64,000 nt of DNA from Rubrivivax sp. (GTDB lineage: Bacteria; Pseudomonadota; Gammaproteobacteria; Burkholderiales; Burkholderiaceae_C). Under the pieces are notes generated by a model, which worked only from the letters and a program-made list of their open reading frames with translations, did no database searches and was not told where the DNA came from. The stretch covers positions 310,001 to 374,000 of the forward strand of contig JAIXSE010000021.1 in the NCBI GenBank assembly GCA_027484825.1, read 5' to 3'. A program made the translations under genes and the position numbers. Of this stretch, positions 1-10,435 are shown one piece after another. Positions within the stretch are counted from its first letter, which is position 1. The number at the start of each line of letters is the position of its first letter.

Positions 1-1014
1 TACCGCCAGCAGTTGATCGGCCGTCGCCAACTGATCATGCGCTGGCTGGCCCACCGGGGTGGTGCCCTGGATTTCCGGGACTTTGCCCTTGCGAATCCGG
101 GACAGCCGTTCCCCATCGTCGTGGCGCTCGGCGCCGACCCAGCCACGATTCTTGGCGCGGTCACCCCCGTGCCGGACACGCTCTCTGAATACCAGTTTGC
201 CGGCCTGCTGCGCGGCTCCCGGACCGAACTGGCGGACACGCAGGCGGGCGAGGCTGGCCGGATGCTGCAGGTGCCGGCCAGTGCCGAATTTGTGCTGGAG
301 GGCTGCATTCCCCCGGCCGCCCCCGGCTTCACCGGCCATAGTGACGACGGCGTGCCGCTCAAGGAGAAAAACGGCTATTTGCACGCGCTGGAAGGTCCCT
401 TCGGCGACCACACCGGCTATTACAACGAGCAGGACTGGTTCCCCGTGTTCGAGGTGAACCGCATCACCCAGCGCGACGGTGCCATCTACCACTCCACCTA
501 CACCGGCAAGCCGCCCGATGAGCCGGCGGTGCTGGGCGTGGCCCTGAATGAGGTGTTCGTTCCCATCCTGCAGAAGCAGTTCCCGGAAATCGTGGACTTC
601 TATCTACCACCGGAAGGGTGCAGCTACCGCATGGCGGTCATCTCCATCCGCAAGGCTTACCCAGGCCATGCCAAGCGCTTGATGTTCGGCCTGTGGAGCT
701 ACCTGCGGCAGTTCATGTATACGAAGTTCATCGTCATCGTGGACGAGGACGTGAACATCCGCAGCTGGCAGGACGTCATCTGGGCCATCACCACCCGGAT
801 GGATCCGGCGCGGGACACGACCCTGGTGGAGAACACCCCGATCGACTACCTAGACTTTGCCAGCCCGGTTAGCGGCCTGGGCGGCAAGATGGGGCTGGAT
901 GCGACCAACAAGTGGCCGGGCGAGACCTCGCGGGAGTGGGGTCGGGTGATTGAGATGCCGGCCGAGCAGACAGCGCGGGCGAAGGCGCTTTATCAGCGTT
1001 TGTTCGGGGGCTGA
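1..1014 (+). CDS. ubiD: UbiD-family decarboxylase, C-terminal part (5' end outside window)
   Basis: Open from base 1; UbiD-like sequence ([63 protein letters not shown]). Confidence 0.87.
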   Translation, partial: YRQQLIGRRQLIMRWLAHRGGALDFRDFALANPGQPFPIVVALGADPATILGAVTPVPDTLSEYQFAGLLRGSRTELADTQAGEAGRMLQVPASAEFVLEGCIPPAAPGFTGHSDDGVPLKEKNGYLHALEGPFGDHTGYYNEQDWFPVFEVNRITQRDGAIYHSTYTGKPPDEPAVLGVALNEVFVPILQKQFPEIVDFYLPPEGCSYRMAVISIRKAYPGHAKRLMFGLWSYLRQFMYTKFIVIVDEDVNIRSWQDVIWAITTRMDPARDTTLVENTPIDYLDFASPVSGLGGKMGLDATNKWPGETSREWGRVIEMPAEQTARAKALYQRLFGG

Positions 1015-1166
1015 TTTGAGGGGTGGGCCGATTTGGCACCTTGAAACTGCCGGCGCGCCCACCTAAGCTTCATAGGCCTTTCGAGGCATTCCCTCTGGCG
1101 CAGTCACTGCGCGCCAGGAGCCCTGTGGCAGATGGCCACGGAGCCCCAAAGGCGGCTGGTCCGCCC

Positions 1167-1212
1167 ACCCCTTCCCAGTCCGGGTCAACCGGTTGGGGAG
1201 GGGTTTCTCTTT
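1167..1212 (+). terminator. putative intrinsic terminator downstream of ubiD
   Basis: ACCCCTTCCC...GGGGAGGGGT near-perfect stem followed by TTCTCTTT. Confidence 0.4.
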
Positions 1213-1978
1213 AGTGGCCGGCCATCCAGCCCAGCCATTCATAACCCAGGTAGCGTGCTCGGGTGATGCCTTCCGCCGAGGGCAGGGCGTCGCGCCATTC
1301 CCATCCTTCGCCGCTCAGGCCGATGGGGGCGGGCACCAGTTCCACGTCCGCAGGCAGTGCGGCCCGGAAGGCCCGCAGGGCGCGGCGCATGTGCAGGTCA
1401 TGGGTGACCAGGATGACCCGGCGCACGCCGGTCCCACGCAGCATCTCCGCGCTGTAGAGCGCATTCTCCCGGGTGTCGAAGGCACGGTCCTCCAGCCAGC
1501 GGGGCTCAAATCCGAACTGTTCCCGGGCCAGATGATCGGCCAGGGCCGCCTCGCTGGGCTGCCCCGGCTTGGCCGCGCGTCCGGCGCCGCCGGTGAACAG
1601 CAAGGGGCAGTTGCAGCGTCGTGCGAGCCAGATGCCGTAGCGCAGGCGCTCAATCGACAAGGTCTTGAGCTGCGCAATTTGATATTCCGGCACCATGAGC
1701 CGTCCGCCAGCCCCGAGCACCACGATGGCGGTCTGCTCCGCGGGCCCTTGCTGCAGCTGCTCAAGCGCCAGCGGCTCGTAACGCCCCATCAGCCGGTCTT
1801 GCAGCCATTGCGCGCCGAGGTCGCTGCTGCCCAACCACAAGGCCAGCAGGGAGACCGCAAACAGGCCGTTGGCCAGCCGGGCATGGCGCACGCGCCAGAA
1901 CCAGGCCAGCAGCAGGAGGGGAACCGCCCCCATCGGCGGCAGCAGCCAGGCGGCCACGCTGTGGATGATGTCGTTCAT
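1211..1978 (-). CDS. YdcF/ElyC-SanA-like DUF218 family membrane protein
   Basis: N-terminal hydrophobic segments, then TAIVVLGAGGR...FTGGAGR...DTRENALYSAEMLR...VILVTHDLHMRRALRAFR. Confidence 0.8.
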   Translation of the reverse strand: MNDIIHSVAAWLLPPMGAVPLLLLAWFWRVRHARLANGLFAVSLLALWLGSSDLGAQWLQDRLMGRYEPLALEQLQQGPAEQTAIVVLGAGGRLMVPEYQIAQLKTLSIERLRYGIWLARRCNCPLLFTGGAGRAAKPGQPSEAALADHLAREQFGFEPRWLEDRAFDTRENALYSAEMLRGTGVRRVILVTHDLHMRRALRAFRAALPADVELVPAPIGLSGEGWEWRDALPSAEGITRARYLGYEWLGWMAGH

Positions 1979-2039
1979 CAGTGTCAGGTGTTGAGCGCGC
2001 CAGCATAATCGGAGCCCACACCACTGATCCGGCTGTCAC

Positions 2040-5000
2040 TTGTTGTTTGCTGCATTCCCCCGCTGGCTCCGGCGCCTGATTCAAGGCTTCGCCGCCTTGC
2101 TGTTGCTTTTGCTCCTCCTGATGCTCATCAGTTGGGTGGCGCTGCCCCTATGGCTGGAGCGACAAGGGGTGAGGCTGATCAGTGAGCAGTTGGGGCGGCC
2201 AGTGTCGCTGGAGGCGGCGCATGTCACGCCCTGGCGGCTGGCGTTGAGTCTGGACGGGCTGCGGATTGGTGGTGCCGAGGTGGGGGGCGCCCAGACCGGC
2301 GCACAGACCGGCGCACAGAGCGGCGCACAGAGCGGCGGAGCCCAAGTGGCGGGCACCCAGACCGGCGCGGCCGACCTGCTGACGGTGAAGCGGGTGGAAG
2401 TCTCGCTGTCGCCGCGCACGCTGTGGCGCTTCACCCCCATCGTCTCGTCGCTGAGGATCGTGCAGCCCTCGCTGAGTCTGAGCCTGCTCGGTCAGGGTCA
2501 TACCGATGTGGACGACATCCTGACCCGGCTGCGCGGCCAGCCCAAGCCCGCTGACGAGCCGTCCAAGGACACGCCCCTGGCGCTGTACAACCTCGAACTC
2601 GTCGAGGGCCGGGTGCAACTGGAGGACCGGCCGGCGGGCATGGTGCACCAACTCACCGGGCTGCAGCTGGGGCTGCCCTTCATTTCGACGCTGGATACTG
2701 ACGTGGAGGTCACCGTGGCGCCGCATCTGGCGGGTCAGCTCAATGGCGTCGCCTTCAGCACCGAGGGCCAGGCCCAGCCGTTTGCCCAGAAGCGCTCGGC
2801 CAGTCTGACCTTCAAGATGGAAGCGCTGGATCTGGCAGCGTATCGCGCCTACTGGCCCAAAGCCTTGCCGGCGCGGCTGGCCTCCGGCCTGGTGGATGCC
2901 GATCTGACGCTCAAGTTCCAACTGCCCAAGGATCAGGCTCCGGAGTTGAAGATCAGCGGCGCGGCCGATCTGCGGAATCTGGTGTTGCAACGGCGAGCGG
3001 ACGGCGCTGGACGGTCGGCACCGGAGACCAAGGGCGACGGCTGGGACGACTGGCTGCAATGGAAGCGGCTGAGCGTGGGCCTGGCGGATGTGCAGCCGCT
3101 GAAGAAGATGGTGCTGCTGGATAAGCTGGTGGTGGACGGACCCGTGCTGAACCTCAGTCGCGACGCCACGGGTCAGGTGTGGCTGCCCATTCCGCAGGGG
3201 GACAAGGTCAAAGCGGGGGGGGCGGCCGCAACCGCATCTGCATCCACGCCAGCCGCAGCGGTGAGCGCAACTGGACGGACCTCCTCCGGGGGGGCGAGCG
3301 CCAGCGCCGCGTCCAATACCGCGTCTGATAACAATCCCTGGCGGATCGGCATCCGCGAACTGGCGCTGACCCAAGGCCGTGTGGCGCTTCAGGATGCGTC
3401 GGTGTCGCCAGCGGCGCAGTGGCAGCTGGATGATCTGTCGTTGAAAGGCCGTGCCCTGAACTGGCCCCTGGCCGCGCCCGCCGGGGCCCTGGAGCTGACG
3501 GCAGCTTTGCATGCAGCAGGCGCCGCCCCCCGGTCACGTGCTGACGCCGAGCCCCCCAACGCGTTGCTGAAAGCCACCGCCCAGGCCGGCGCGTCCGGCG
3601 TCATCGTCGACTGGAGGGCGGACCGGCTGTCGCTGGTCTGGGCCGCTCCCTATCTGCGTCCGGTCACCCCCTTGCAGGTCCGCGGGCAATTGGCACTGCA
3701 AGGTCAGATCAAAACAGAGGCCAGTGGCGCACTCGGCCCGCTCACCGTCAAGGAAATTCAGACATCGCAACTCGAGGTGCTGGACGCCACGGGTCCGGTG
3801 ATCAGTCTGGCCGATGCGTCGCTGGACAAGCTGGACATCAATCTGACCTCCCGAGCGCTGCAACTCGGCCGTCTCACGGTGAAGCAGCCCCAAGTCCGAT
3901 TGGCCCGCGATGCAAAGGGGGCGTGGAACTGGGCGTCCTGGACGGCCCCGTCGGTGCCCGCGCCCGCGCCCGCGCCCAGGTCTGGCCTGGCAGCACCCGC
4001 CGGGCGTCCGGTGCTTCGCCTGTCCGACCCCGCGGACCTTGCTGGGCCCCTGGGCCCGGCTGAGCCTGCGGTCGCAGCGGCACCGGTTGCCCCGCAGGAG
4101 CCCTGGCGGGCCCGGCTGGCGGAGCTGGTGGTCGAAGGCGGTCAGGTTCAGTTGCTGGACCCATCGACTCACGTGCTGGACGATGAACCGGTCCGCCCGA
4201 TCGGCGTGCAAGACCTCAACCTGCGCCTGGCTAGCCTGGACTGGGATGGCACGCAACTGCGCGGCACCATGCCGGCGCGCCTGTCCCTGATCGCCCGCCG
4301 TCCCGACGCCAAGATCCGCAATGTGCGCGACCCGGCCCGGTTGCAATGGGACGGTCAACTGAGCCTGGCGCCGCTGCGTCTGGCCGGCAAGGTGCAGGCG
4401 GAGCACTTGCCGCTGCATTGGGCCGATCCGTATCTGGACCCCTCCATTGGCATCCATCTGCAGCGGGCCGAGGGCAGCTTCAAGGGTGACCTGTCGCTGG
4501 CGCTGCCCGCAGCCGGCCCGCAGGTCCAGGCCACGGGAGACCTGCAGTTGTCTGAGCTGCGGCTGCGCCAGACGCGTTTGCAGGACGGACGTCGCCGCTC
4601 GGCGGAGGACTTGCTGAGCTGGCAGGCGCTGCGGCTGGCCGGCTTCAAGCTCCAACTGGCGCCGGCCCAGGTGCCTGACATCGCCATTCGGCTGGCCAGC
4701 CTGGATGAGTTCTATGCACGATTGATCATCAATGAGCAGGGGCGGCTGAACCTGCGGGATCTGCGGCAGACCTCCCAAGGGCAGGCCGTGGCGGCGGTGG
4801 CGGTGAGCGCTGCTGCGTCGGCACCGGTGTCTACCGTGATCGCCCGGGCTGGCGCTTTGCCGGCGACCGATGCGGCCCAGACCGATCGCGCTGGCAGTGG
4901 CGGCGCCGCCGGCAGCGCGGCTACAACGGCCAGCGCGGCCAACGTCGCCAGTGCCGCGGTCACCACGACGCCGCCGCCAGCGCCCGCCGTGGCTGGCCCG

Positions 5001-6329
5001 CCGCTGCGTCTGAGCATCAACGGCACCGAGCTGACCGGCGGACGCGTGGACTTCACCGACCGCTTCATCAAGCCCAACTACACCGCGCAGATCAGCGACC
5101 TGACCGGCACGCTGGGCCGTTTCAGCGCCGGCGCCAGCGACATGGCGCCGCTGCAGCTCAAGGGCCGGGTGGCAGGCACCGGCGAGCTGAATGTCAGCGG
5201 CCAGATCAACCCGGGCAGCCTTCCGCTGACGCTGGACATCACCGCCAGCGCCACCGACATCGAACTGGCGCCGCTGTCTCCCTACGCCGGTAAATATGCG
5301 GGCTATGCGATTGATCGGGGCAAACTGTCCTCGCGGGTGCACTATCGGATCGACCCGAGCGGTCAGCTGGTGGCGGACAACAAGATCGTGCTGAACCAAC
5401 TGAGCTTTGGTGAGCGGATCGACAGCCCGGTCGCCACCCAGTTGCCGGTACGGCTGGCCGTGGCGCTGCTCAAGGACAGCAATGGGGTGATCGACGTTGA
5501 CCTGCCAGTCAGCGGCTCGATCAACGATCCGGAGTTCAGCGTGGGCGGCGTGATCGGCAAGCTGATCGTGAATCTGCTGGCCAAGGCGCTGACGTCGCCG
5601 TTTTCGCTGCTCTCTGGAGGGCGCGGCGCCGATGTGAGTCAGTTGGGCTTCGACCCCGGAACCGCCGTGCTCCCCGAGGCGACCGATCAGGCGCTGGACA
5701 AGGTGGCCAAGGTGCTCACGGAGAAGCCGGGCCTGCAGTTGAGCATCACCGGCTGGGTGGATCCGGCGGCTGAACGGCGCGCGGCGCAAGCGGCGCGGCT
5801 GGAGGAAGCGCTGCTGAATGAACGGCGCCGGGAATTGCGCCGGCAGCAATTGCGCGAGCCGGCAGTGCCCGTGTCGGCACCGGTCTCTGCAGCTGCGGCT
5901 ACGGCTACATCTAGACCTGTGTCCGCATCCGCAGCGTCTCCTTCAGGCGCCGCGTCCAGCCCCGCTGGAGCGCCGCCGCCCATCACCTTGGATGACAGCC
6001 AGCGGCAGCGCCTGCTCAAGGTGGTCTATGACAACGCCAAGCTCCCCAACAAGCCGCGCAATCTGCTGGGCCTGGCCAAGGACCTGCCGCCGGCCGACAT
6101 GCGTGAGCTGCTGCTGGACAGCTATGCGGTGTCGGACGAACAGATGCGCGAACTGGCCCTGCAACGGTCGGTGGCCGTGCGCGATGCGCTGATTGCCAAA
6201 GGCGTGCCGAATGCGCGGATGTTCCTGTCCTCGCCCAAGTTGCATCAGGGTTCGGGAAGCGAGGCCGGCGAGGGCGGCAAGGCGCCGGCCTGGACGCCCA
6301 AGGTCGAGCTGTCGCTGTCGACGCAATAA
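2040..6329 (+). CDS. large AsmA-like / DUF748 domain envelope protein (1429 aa)
   Basis: Single long ORF, TTG start, N-terminal TM helix, repetitive AsmA-like beta-rich sequence, Ala/Ser-rich linkers, C-terminal region resembling DUF748 proteins. Confidence 0.82.
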   Translation: MLFAAFPRWLRRLIQGFAALLLLLLLLMLISWVALPLWLERQGVRLISEQLGRPVSLEAAHVTPWRLALSLDGLRIGGAEVGGAQTGAQTGAQSGAQSGGAQVAGTQTGAADLLTVKRVEVSLSPRTLWRFTPIVSSLRIVQPSLSLSLLGQGHTDVDDILTRLRGQPKPADEPSKDTPLALYNLELVEGRVQLEDRPAGMVHQLTGLQLGLPFISTLDTDVEVTVAPHLAGQLNGVAFSTEGQAQPFAQKRSASLTFKMEALDLAAYRAYWPKALPARLASGLVDADLTLKFQLPKDQAPELKISGAADLRNLVLQRRADGAGRSAPETKGDGWDDWLQWKRLSVGLADVQPLKKMVLLDKLVVDGPVLNLSRDATGQVWLPIPQGDKVKAGGAAATASASTPAAAVSATGRTSSGGASASAASNTASDNNPWRIGIRELALTQGRVALQDASVSPAAQWQLDDLSLKGRALNWPLAAPAGALELTAALHAAGAAPRSRADAEPPNALLKATAQAGASGVIVDWRADRLSLVWAAPYLRPVTPLQVRGQLALQGQIKTEASGALGPLTVKEIQTSQLEVLDATGPVISLADASLDKLDINLTSRALQLGRLTVKQPQVRLARDAKGAWNWASWTAPSVPAPAPAPRSGLAAPAGRPVLRLSDPADLAGPLGPAEPAVAAAPVAPQEPWRARLAELVVEGGQVQLLDPSTHVLDDEPVRPIGVQDLNLRLASLDWDGTQLRGTMPARLSLIARRPDAKIRNVRDPARLQWDGQLSLAPLRLAGKVQAEHLPLHWADPYLDPSIGIHLQRAEGSFKGDLSLALPAAGPQVQATGDLQLSELRLRQTRLQDGRRRSAEDLLSWQALRLAGFKLQLAPAQVPDIAIRLASLDEFYARLIINEQGRLNLRDLRQTSQGQAVAAVAVSAAASAPVSTVIARAGALPATDAAQTDRAGSGGAAGSAATTASAANVASAAVTTTPPPAPAVAGPPLRLSINGTELTGGRVDFTDRFIKPNYTAQISDLTGTLGRFSAGASDMAPLQLKGRVAGTGELNVSGQINPGSLPLTLDITASATDIELAPLSPYAGKYAGYAIDRGKLSSRVHYRIDPSGQLVADNKIVLNQLSFGERIDSPVATQLPVRLAVALLKDSNGVIDVDLPVSGSINDPEFSVGGVIGKLIVNLLAKALTSPFSLLSGGRGADVSQLGFDPGTAVLPEATDQALDKVAKVLTEKPGLQLSITGWVDPAAERRAAQAARLEEALLNERRRELRRQQLREPAVPVSAPVSAAAATATSRPVSASAASPSGAASSPAGAPPPITLDDSQRQRLLKVVYDNAKLPNKPRNLLGLAKDLPPADMRELLLDSYAVSDEQMRELALQRSVAVRDALIAKGVPNARMFLSSPKLHQGSGSEAGEGGKAPAWTPKVELSLSTQ
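2292..2339 (+). repeat. in-frame 12-bp tandem repeat, 4 units (CAGACCGGCGCA)
   Basis: CAGACCGGCGCA x2, CAGAGCGGCGCA, CAGAGCGGCGGA contiguous; encodes Q-[TS]-G-[AG] repeats. Confidence 0.95.
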
Positions 6330-6408
6330 GGGCAGGGGGCGGACGCGCCCTTGGCATCCCGGTCGCTGCCCCCATATGAGCTCAACCATAGATTGAAAGG
6401 ACGATGCC

Positions 6409-7011
6409 ATGAGCGCAGCCCCCTCCACCCCTGGCACCAACGCAGGCACCAAGGCCGACACCACGGCCCCCCGCAGCGACGACCTCATCACCCTGGGCGG
6501 CGGCTGCTTCTGGTGCACCGAGGCCGTCTTCCTGAAGGTCAAGGGCGTCCTGTCCGTCGAGTCCGGCTACACCAATGGCCAGCTTCAGAATCCGAACTAT
6601 GAGCAGGTGTGCTCCGGCCAGACGGGTCACTCGGAAGTGGTGCGGGTGCGCTTTGATCCGGCGGTGGTCAGCCTGACCGAGCTGCTGCAGGTGTTCTTCG
6701 CCATCCACGACCCGACGACGCTGAACCGCCAGGGGGCCGACGTCGGCACGCAGTACCGCTCCGGCATCTACTACCACCGAGCTGACCAGCTCGGCGAGAT
6801 CCGGCAGGTGCTGGACGAAGCCAATGCCGCGCACGGCGGCAAGGTGGTGACTGAAGTGCAGCCGGAGCAGAATTACTGGCCGGCCGAGGCCTATCACCAG
6901 CGTTACTTCGAGAACCATCCGGAGCAGGGGTATTGCGCCTTTGTGGTGGCGCCGAAGGTGGACAAGTTCCTGAAGAAGTTCCGCGAGCTGGTGCGGACTG
7001 ATTCGGCTTGA
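6409..7011 (+). CDS. msrA: peptide-methionine (S)-S-oxide reductase MsrA
   Basis: [28 protein letters not shown] active-site motif and [23 protein letters not shown]. Confidence 0.95.
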   Translation: MSAAPSTPGTNAGTKADTTAPRSDDLITLGGGCFWCTEAVFLKVKGVLSVESGYTNGQLQNPNYEQVCSGQTGHSEVVRVRFDPAVVSLTELLQVFFAIHDPTTLNRQGADVGTQYRSGIYYHRADQLGEIRQVLDEANAAHGGKVVTEVQPEQNYWPAEAYHQRYFENHPEQGYCAFVVAPKVDKFLKKFRELVRTDSA

Positions 7012-7242
7012 TCGGCAGGCCGGCTGTGCGGCCAGGCTGCTGTGCAGCTGTGAGTGTGTGAGGCTGTGAAGCAGCGCCGCCCGCCGTGCCATCCGCACCA
7101 CACGATGTGAATGGGTGGCGAGGGAAGGGCGGATGGCGCCCGCCCGCCCCCTCTTGCGCGGGGACTACCCCCACCACAAGTCGGTGACTTCAGACAGCGG
7201 TCGCTGCGCGCAGGCACAATCGCGGCAGTTCTGAACCCCAGC

Positions 7243-7695
7243 ATGTTCACCCTGACCTCAGCCGCTCGCCGGCCTCACCCCCGCCATGCCGTCACCGGCA
7301 TGACGTCGCTGCCGCCTGTGCTGCGGTGGTGGGTGCTGCTGTGCCTGGTGTCGTTGCTGGGCTTCCAGTCGCTGGGACTGGTGCACCGTACCTTGCACGG
7401 CGGCAGCGCTGGGCCCCGTGCGGTGCTGGCGGTGGCCGGGACGGGCAGCAGTGCCAGCACCGCTTCCGCCCTCGACGTCGGCAATGACGTAGTCAAGTCC
7501 CCCAGCCTGGGTCACCTCCCAGGCAGCAGCGACTGCCAGCTGCTGGACCAGCTCAGCACCGCGCTGGGCCCCATCACCCAGGCGCTCGCCTGGACCGCGC
7601 TGCTGCCGGACCATCCGGTCTCCACGCCGCAGCCCCATAGCGCCACGGTCGCCCAGACCTGGCGCGCCCCCGCTCGCGCTCCGCCGGTCGCCTGA
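7243..7695 (+). CDS. small membrane-anchored hypothetical protein (possibly DUF2946-like) preceding a TonB receptor
   Basis: ATG at 7243; hydrophobic helix PPVLRWWVLLCLVSLLGFQSLGLVHRTLHG; same strand as the downstream receptor. Confidence 0.45.
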   Translation: MFTLTSAARRPHPRHAVTGMTSLPPVLRWWVLLCLVSLLGFQSLGLVHRTLHGGSAGPRAVLAVAGTGSSASTASALDVGNDVVKSPSLGHLPGSSDCQLLDQLSTALGPITQALAWTALLPDHPVSTPQPHSATVAQTWRAPARAPPVA

Positions 7696-7988
7696 GCCGA
7701 GTCTGATCGCTGCCGACATCCGTCGCGCTGGCCGGTGAATCACCGCGCCGGGCCGAGGTCGAGGTCGAGCAGCGTCGTCTCCCCCCAATCTCCGAGATCT
7801 GTCGATCCGCTGATCCGTCCACCGGCCCTCGTGCCGCCCGGATCGCGGCACTCGTTCGTATTCCTGGCGCTGCGGCGCGCTCAGGTCATGGCCCGTCTGA
7901 CGGCCGCTGACCTGGGTTGTCCGGGCTGAGCTTCATCGAGGGATGCGGCCAGCCCGAGGCCGCCTGCTGCCGACCTGAAAGCATTGTC

Positions 7989-10298
7989 ATGTCCAAGTCT
8001 TCTCCGCTTGTTGTGTCCTCCGTCCTGTCTGCCCACAGCAGCCTGGGTGCCCATGGTGCCTTTGCCTCGCCGTCGTCCCGCCTGACCCTGTCCCCGCTGA
8101 CGCAGGCACTGGGCCTGGCCCTGGCCATGAGCTGCGGGGCAGCCATCGCTCAAACGGCGGCGCCTGCGACGTCCTCTCGCGCTGCTGCTGCCGTCCCCAG
8201 TGCCTCCGCAGACAGCGCGAGCGCCTCCGCGGACAGCGCCGGTGCGTCCGCCGACACCGCCAGTGCCGATGCGGGCACCGGCGGCAGCAGCAGCAGCAGC
8301 AGCGGCACCAGCAGCACCAGCAGCACCAGCAGCACCCAACCCAAACCCCGTCAGAAGCAAAGCCTGCAGCCCGTGGTCGTCACCGGCAATCCGCTGGGCC
8401 TGCGCGATCTCGTCATTCCGGTGCAGACCCTCAGCGGCGACGCTCTGACGCTCAAGCGCGGTGCCACCCTGGGTGACACGCTGGAAGACATGTCCGGCGT
8501 CGGCTCCACCTACTTCGGCCCCAATAGCAATCGTCCGACGATTCGTGGCCTGGACGGCGACCGCGTCAAGATGCTGAGCAACTCTGGCGCGTCGGTGGAT
8601 GCCTCCAGCCTCAGCTTCGACCACGCCCTGCCGGTGGATCCGCTGGTCCTGACCCGCGTGGAAGTGCTGCGCGGCGCCGCAGCGCTCCAATACGGCGGCA
8701 ATGCCATCGGCGGCGTGGTGAACACCCTGGACAACCGCATTCCCCGTGCCCCGCAGCCCGGCATCAATGGGGCGGCGGAAGTGCGCCTGGGCGGGGCCGC
8801 CAACGAGTACGGCGGTGCCGCCGTGCTGGACGGCGGCACCCAGCAGTTTGGCTGGCACGTCGATGCCGCCGACCGCCATGCCGACGACCAGCGCGTCCCC
8901 CGCTTCACCGACAGTGAAGGCACCACCAGCACCCATGTGCGCAACTCCGACAGCCACAGCCGCAGCGGCGCGCTGGGCGGGTCCTTCTTCTTCTCGCAAG
9001 GCTATGCGGGCGTCTCGGTCGAGGACTATCACACCAACTACGGCGTAACGGTCGAGCCCGACACCCGCATCGAGATGCAGCGCCAGCGTATTGCCACGGC
9101 CGGTGAATGGCGCGACGTGGCCCCGGGCATTGCCCGCGTGCAATGGCAGTTCGCCAGCAGCCGCTACAAGCATCAGGAGATTGAGGGCGACGGCGCCGTC
9201 GGCACCACCTTCCAGTCCGACGGCAAGGACGCCCGGATCGAGGCCCAGCATGCCGCCGTGCAAACGCCCTGGGGCCCACTGCAAGGCGTCCTTGGCTGGC
9301 AATGGGAAAACAGCGACTTCTCCGCCCTTGGCGACGAAGCCCTGGTGCCCAACACCACCACCCGCAATAGCGCGCTGTTCCTGATCGAAAACTTCAAGTC
9401 GGGCCCGTGGAGCCTGCAGGCGGGCGCACGGTCCGAGCGCGTGACGGTTTCCTCCACCGGGGGGGATGAGGACAAGTTCGGCCCGCCCACCTCCAAGCGC
9501 TTCAGCCCGAAGAGCTTCTCGCTGTCCGGCGCCGTGGACGTGGGTAGCGGCTTCAGCCTGTCCAGCAGCGTCAGCAGCTCCGAACGCGCCCCGACCTTCT
9601 ACGAGCTGTTTGCCAACGGCGTGCACGTGGCCTCCGGCGCATTTGAGATCGGCGACGCCTCTTTGCGTCCGGAGAAGGCCAAGTCAGTGGATCTGGGCCT
9701 TCACTGGCAACAGAATGGCGCGAAGTGGGGCGTGCAGGTCTACCAGACCCGCTTCTCCAACTTCATCGCCATGGACGCCAATGGCGACGTGCGCAATGAA
9801 GTGAATGATGACGGCGCGGTGGAGTCAATCCCGGTCTACGTCTACCGCGGCGTGCGCGCCCGTATGCACGGTGTGGAGCTGGAAGGTCGTCAGCCGCTGC
9901 CATCAGTGGCCGGTTGGGACCTGACCCTGGGCACGACGCTGGACCTGGTGCGCGGCACCAACCGCGACACCGGCGAGCCGCTGCCGCGCCTGGCGCCGCT
10001 GCACGGCACGCTGTCGCTGCAGGCGGAAAGCGGGCCCTGGATGGTGCAGGCGGAGCTGCGCGGCGCCGCCCGCCAGAATCGCGTGGCCGAGTTCGACACG
10101 CCGACCGCCGGCTACGGCACGATGCGCCTGAACATTGCCCGCCACTTCGACCTGGGCAGCTATGACGCGCTCTGGTATGTGAAGCTGGACAACCTGGCCA
10201 ACAAGCTGGCCTACAGCGCCAGCAGCGTGGCCACCATCCGGGACCTGACGCCACTGCCGGGCCGCAGCATCTTCACCGGGGTGCAGGTGAAGTTCTGA
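7989..10298 (+). CDS. TonB-dependent outer-membrane receptor (possibly ZnuD-like)
   Basis: Signal peptide ending AIAQ, plug domain (VVVTGNPLG...TIRGLDGDRVKML...VEVLRGAAALQYGGNAIGGVVNTLDNRIP), beta-barrel, C-terminal GVQVKF. Confidence 0.9.
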   Translation: MSKSSPLVVSSVLSAHSSLGAHGAFASPSSRLTLSPLTQALGLALAMSCGAAIAQTAAPATSSRAAAAVPSASADSASASADSAGASADTASADAGTGGSSSSSSGTSSTSSTSSTQPKPRQKQSLQPVVVTGNPLGLRDLVIPVQTLSGDALTLKRGATLGDTLEDMSGVGSTYFGPNSNRPTIRGLDGDRVKMLSNSGASVDASSLSFDHALPVDPLVLTRVEVLRGAAALQYGGNAIGGVVNTLDNRIPRAPQPGINGAAEVRLGGAANEYGGAAVLDGGTQQFGWHVDAADRHADDQRVPRFTDSEGTTSTHVRNSDSHSRSGALGGSFFFSQGYAGVSVEDYHTNYGVTVEPDTRIEMQRQRIATAGEWRDVAPGIARVQWQFASSRYKHQEIEGDGAVGTTFQSDGKDARIEAQHAAVQTPWGPLQGVLGWQWENSDFSALGDEALVPNTTTRNSALFLIENFKSGPWSLQAGARSERVTVSSTGGDEDKFGPPTSKRFSPKSFSLSGAVDVGSGFSLSSSVSSSERAPTFYELFANGVHVASGAFEIGDASLRPEKAKSVDLGLHWQQNGAKWGVQVYQTRFSNFIAMDANGDVRNEVNDDGAVESIPVYVYRGVRARMHGVELEGRQPLPSVAGWDLTLGTTLDLVRGTNRDTGEPLPRLAPLHGTLSLQAESGPWMVQAELRGAARQNRVAEFDTPTAGYGTMRLNIARHFDLGSYDALWYVKLDNLANKLAYSASSVATIRDLTPLPGRSIFTGVQVKF

Positions 10299-10330
10299 GG
10301 GGGAGGGCGCCCGGCAAGTCGGGCGCCTCT

Positions 10331-10396
10331 GGCATGGGCCGGTCCACGCCTCTGTGGCATGGGCCGGTCCACTCCTCTGGCATGAGGCCGGTTCAA
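10331..10396 (+). repeat. degenerate tandem repeat, 3 units of about 23-25 bp
   Basis: GGCATGGGCCGGTCCAC(G/T)CCTCT at 10331, 10356 and (diverged) 10379. Confidence 0.85.
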
Positions 10397-10435
10397 GCCT
10401 CGCGCCTGCGACGGCCTATGCCTGACCGGTGCCAG

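Noticed and set aside
3534-5849. 771-aa minus-strand ORF antisense to the DUF748 gene
   Set aside because: Arg/Gln/Gly-rich composition typical of antisense frames in GC-rich genes; no recognisable domain; the plus-strand ORF is clearly coding.
7881-9626. 581-aa minus-strand ORF opposite the TonB receptor
   Set aside because: Antisense shadow ORF with no domain evidence; receptor frame is supported end to end.
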